Assembly (NCBI GenBank): GCA_002715405.1 | Contig: PAZD01000064.1 | Span: 1 to 23,495 of the forward strand | DNA: 23,495 nucleotides | Source: Acidimicrobiaceae bacterium | Lineage (GTDB): Bacteria > Actinomycetota > Acidimicrobiia > Acidimicrobiales > UBA8592 | Reading direction: 5' to 3' | Shown here: piece after piece, positions 23,066 to 23,495 of the stretch | Layout: each line of letters begins with the position of its first letter | How positions within the stretch are numbered: position 1 is the first letter of the stretch | Notes under the pieces: generated by a model | Told to the model about the DNA's origin: nothing | What the model saw: the letters and a program-made list of their open reading frames with translations, nothing else | Database searches by the model: none | Position numbers and translations under genes: made by a program

Positions 23066-23495
23066 TTATCTCTTTTTGTTTTCCATATCTAAAAAACGTT
23101 CTTTTGCCAGCAAAGCGGCCCCGACAGCCCCTGCCCTATTCCCAAATTTAGCAAGGGTAATAAGACCCTCTTCTCTTAGAGATTGTTCTGGCGTCATTAA
23201 CTCGAAATTCTCCCTCACCGGATCAATTAAATAGCTTCCCAATTCTGTAATAGCGCCACCTATGACTATTCTCTCTGGGTCGAAAATATTTACAAGGTTC
23301 GCTATCCCTAAAGCCAGCCAATAACCGAGTCTGTCTAATACTTTTCTCGCACCCAAGTCTCCATCTAAAACAAGTTGAGCTATCCACTCATTTTGAAAAG
23401 GTCTAGCCTCATCATTGATTCTGCTATCAGAAGAACCAATCTCTCCACTTATCAATAACGACTCAGCAATTTCGCCCAGTGACGAACCTGATGCA
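23066..23495 (-). CDS. ROK-family sugar kinase (glucokinase type), C-terminal part, 5' end outside window
   Basis: The 142 visible residues are the C-terminal end of a ROK protein. They begin at ASGSSLGEIA, which follows the zinc-binding cysteine cluster in complete ROK kinases (outside the window), then have LGYWLALGIANLVNIFDPERIVIGGAI, the conserved helix and strand of the ROK C-terminal lobe, and FGNRAGAVGAALLAKE near the end. ROK kinases phosphorylate glucose, mannose or N-acetyl amino sugars, and a few relatives are repressors. With no N-terminus visible I cannot choose, though the absence of more than the kinase lobe and the length to the stop fit a glucokinase. The open frame continues to the window edge. 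Confidence 0.83.
   Translation of the reverse strand, partial: ASGSSLGEIAESLLISGEIGSSDSRINDEARPFQNEWIAQLVLDGDLGARKVLDRLGYWLALGIANLVNIFDPERIVIGGAITELGSYLIDPVRENFELMTPEQSLREEGLITLAKFGNRAGAVGAALLAKERFLDMENKKR

Overview
The window looks like a chromosomal segment of an actinobacterium with moderate to low GC, probably of the Acidimicrobiia type. This is an inference from gene content, because no rRNA or phylogenetic marker was computed. Supporting signs are a division and cell wall (dcw) cluster without ftsA, a DUF3040 protein upstream of mraZ, a MurE with the meso-diaminopimelate DNPR motif, and a response regulator / histidine kinase / GerMN lipoprotein trio resembling MtrA-MtrB-LpqB. Genes are densely packed and no insertion sequence, prophage, CRISPR array, tRNA or rRNA was seen.

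Positions 1 to 16350 are all on the minus strand. In transcription order they are dinB, a DUF3040 membrane protein, an 85-residue unknown protein, a lipoate-ligase-family protein, then the dcw cluster mraZ, rsmH, ftsL-like, ftsI, murE, mraY, murD, ftsW, murG, murC, murB, ftsQ and the start of ftsZ. Six successive dcw junctions (ftsI to murC) are 4-base ATGA stop/start overlaps. murF, usually between murE and mraY, is absent. Two regulatory elements stand out. One is a run of five 10-base repeats ahead of mraZ that look like MraZ operator boxes. The other is a long, well-paired RNA structure between mraZ and rsmH, where the actinobacterial mraW RNA motif is known to occur.

Positions 16445 to 21841 are on the plus strand: a small two-helix membrane protein, an inositol-monophosphatase-family enzyme, the two-component system with its GerMN lipoprotein, and a glycerol kinase. 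Two of these genes have a -10 element only 6 to 7 bases before the ATG, suggesting leaderless mRNAs. Positions 21848 to 23495 return to the minus strand with an AlaC-like aminotransferase and the C-terminal part of a ROK-family sugar kinase cut by the window edge.

As a unit, the dcw block makes the UDP-MurNAc-pentapeptide (except the MurF step), lipid I and lipid II, and supplies the septal synthase pair FtsW/FtsI and the FtsQ/FtsL/FtsZ division proteins. The best candidates for something beyond standard annotation are the rsmH leader RNA with a possible alternative pairing, the MraZ box array and the missing murF.
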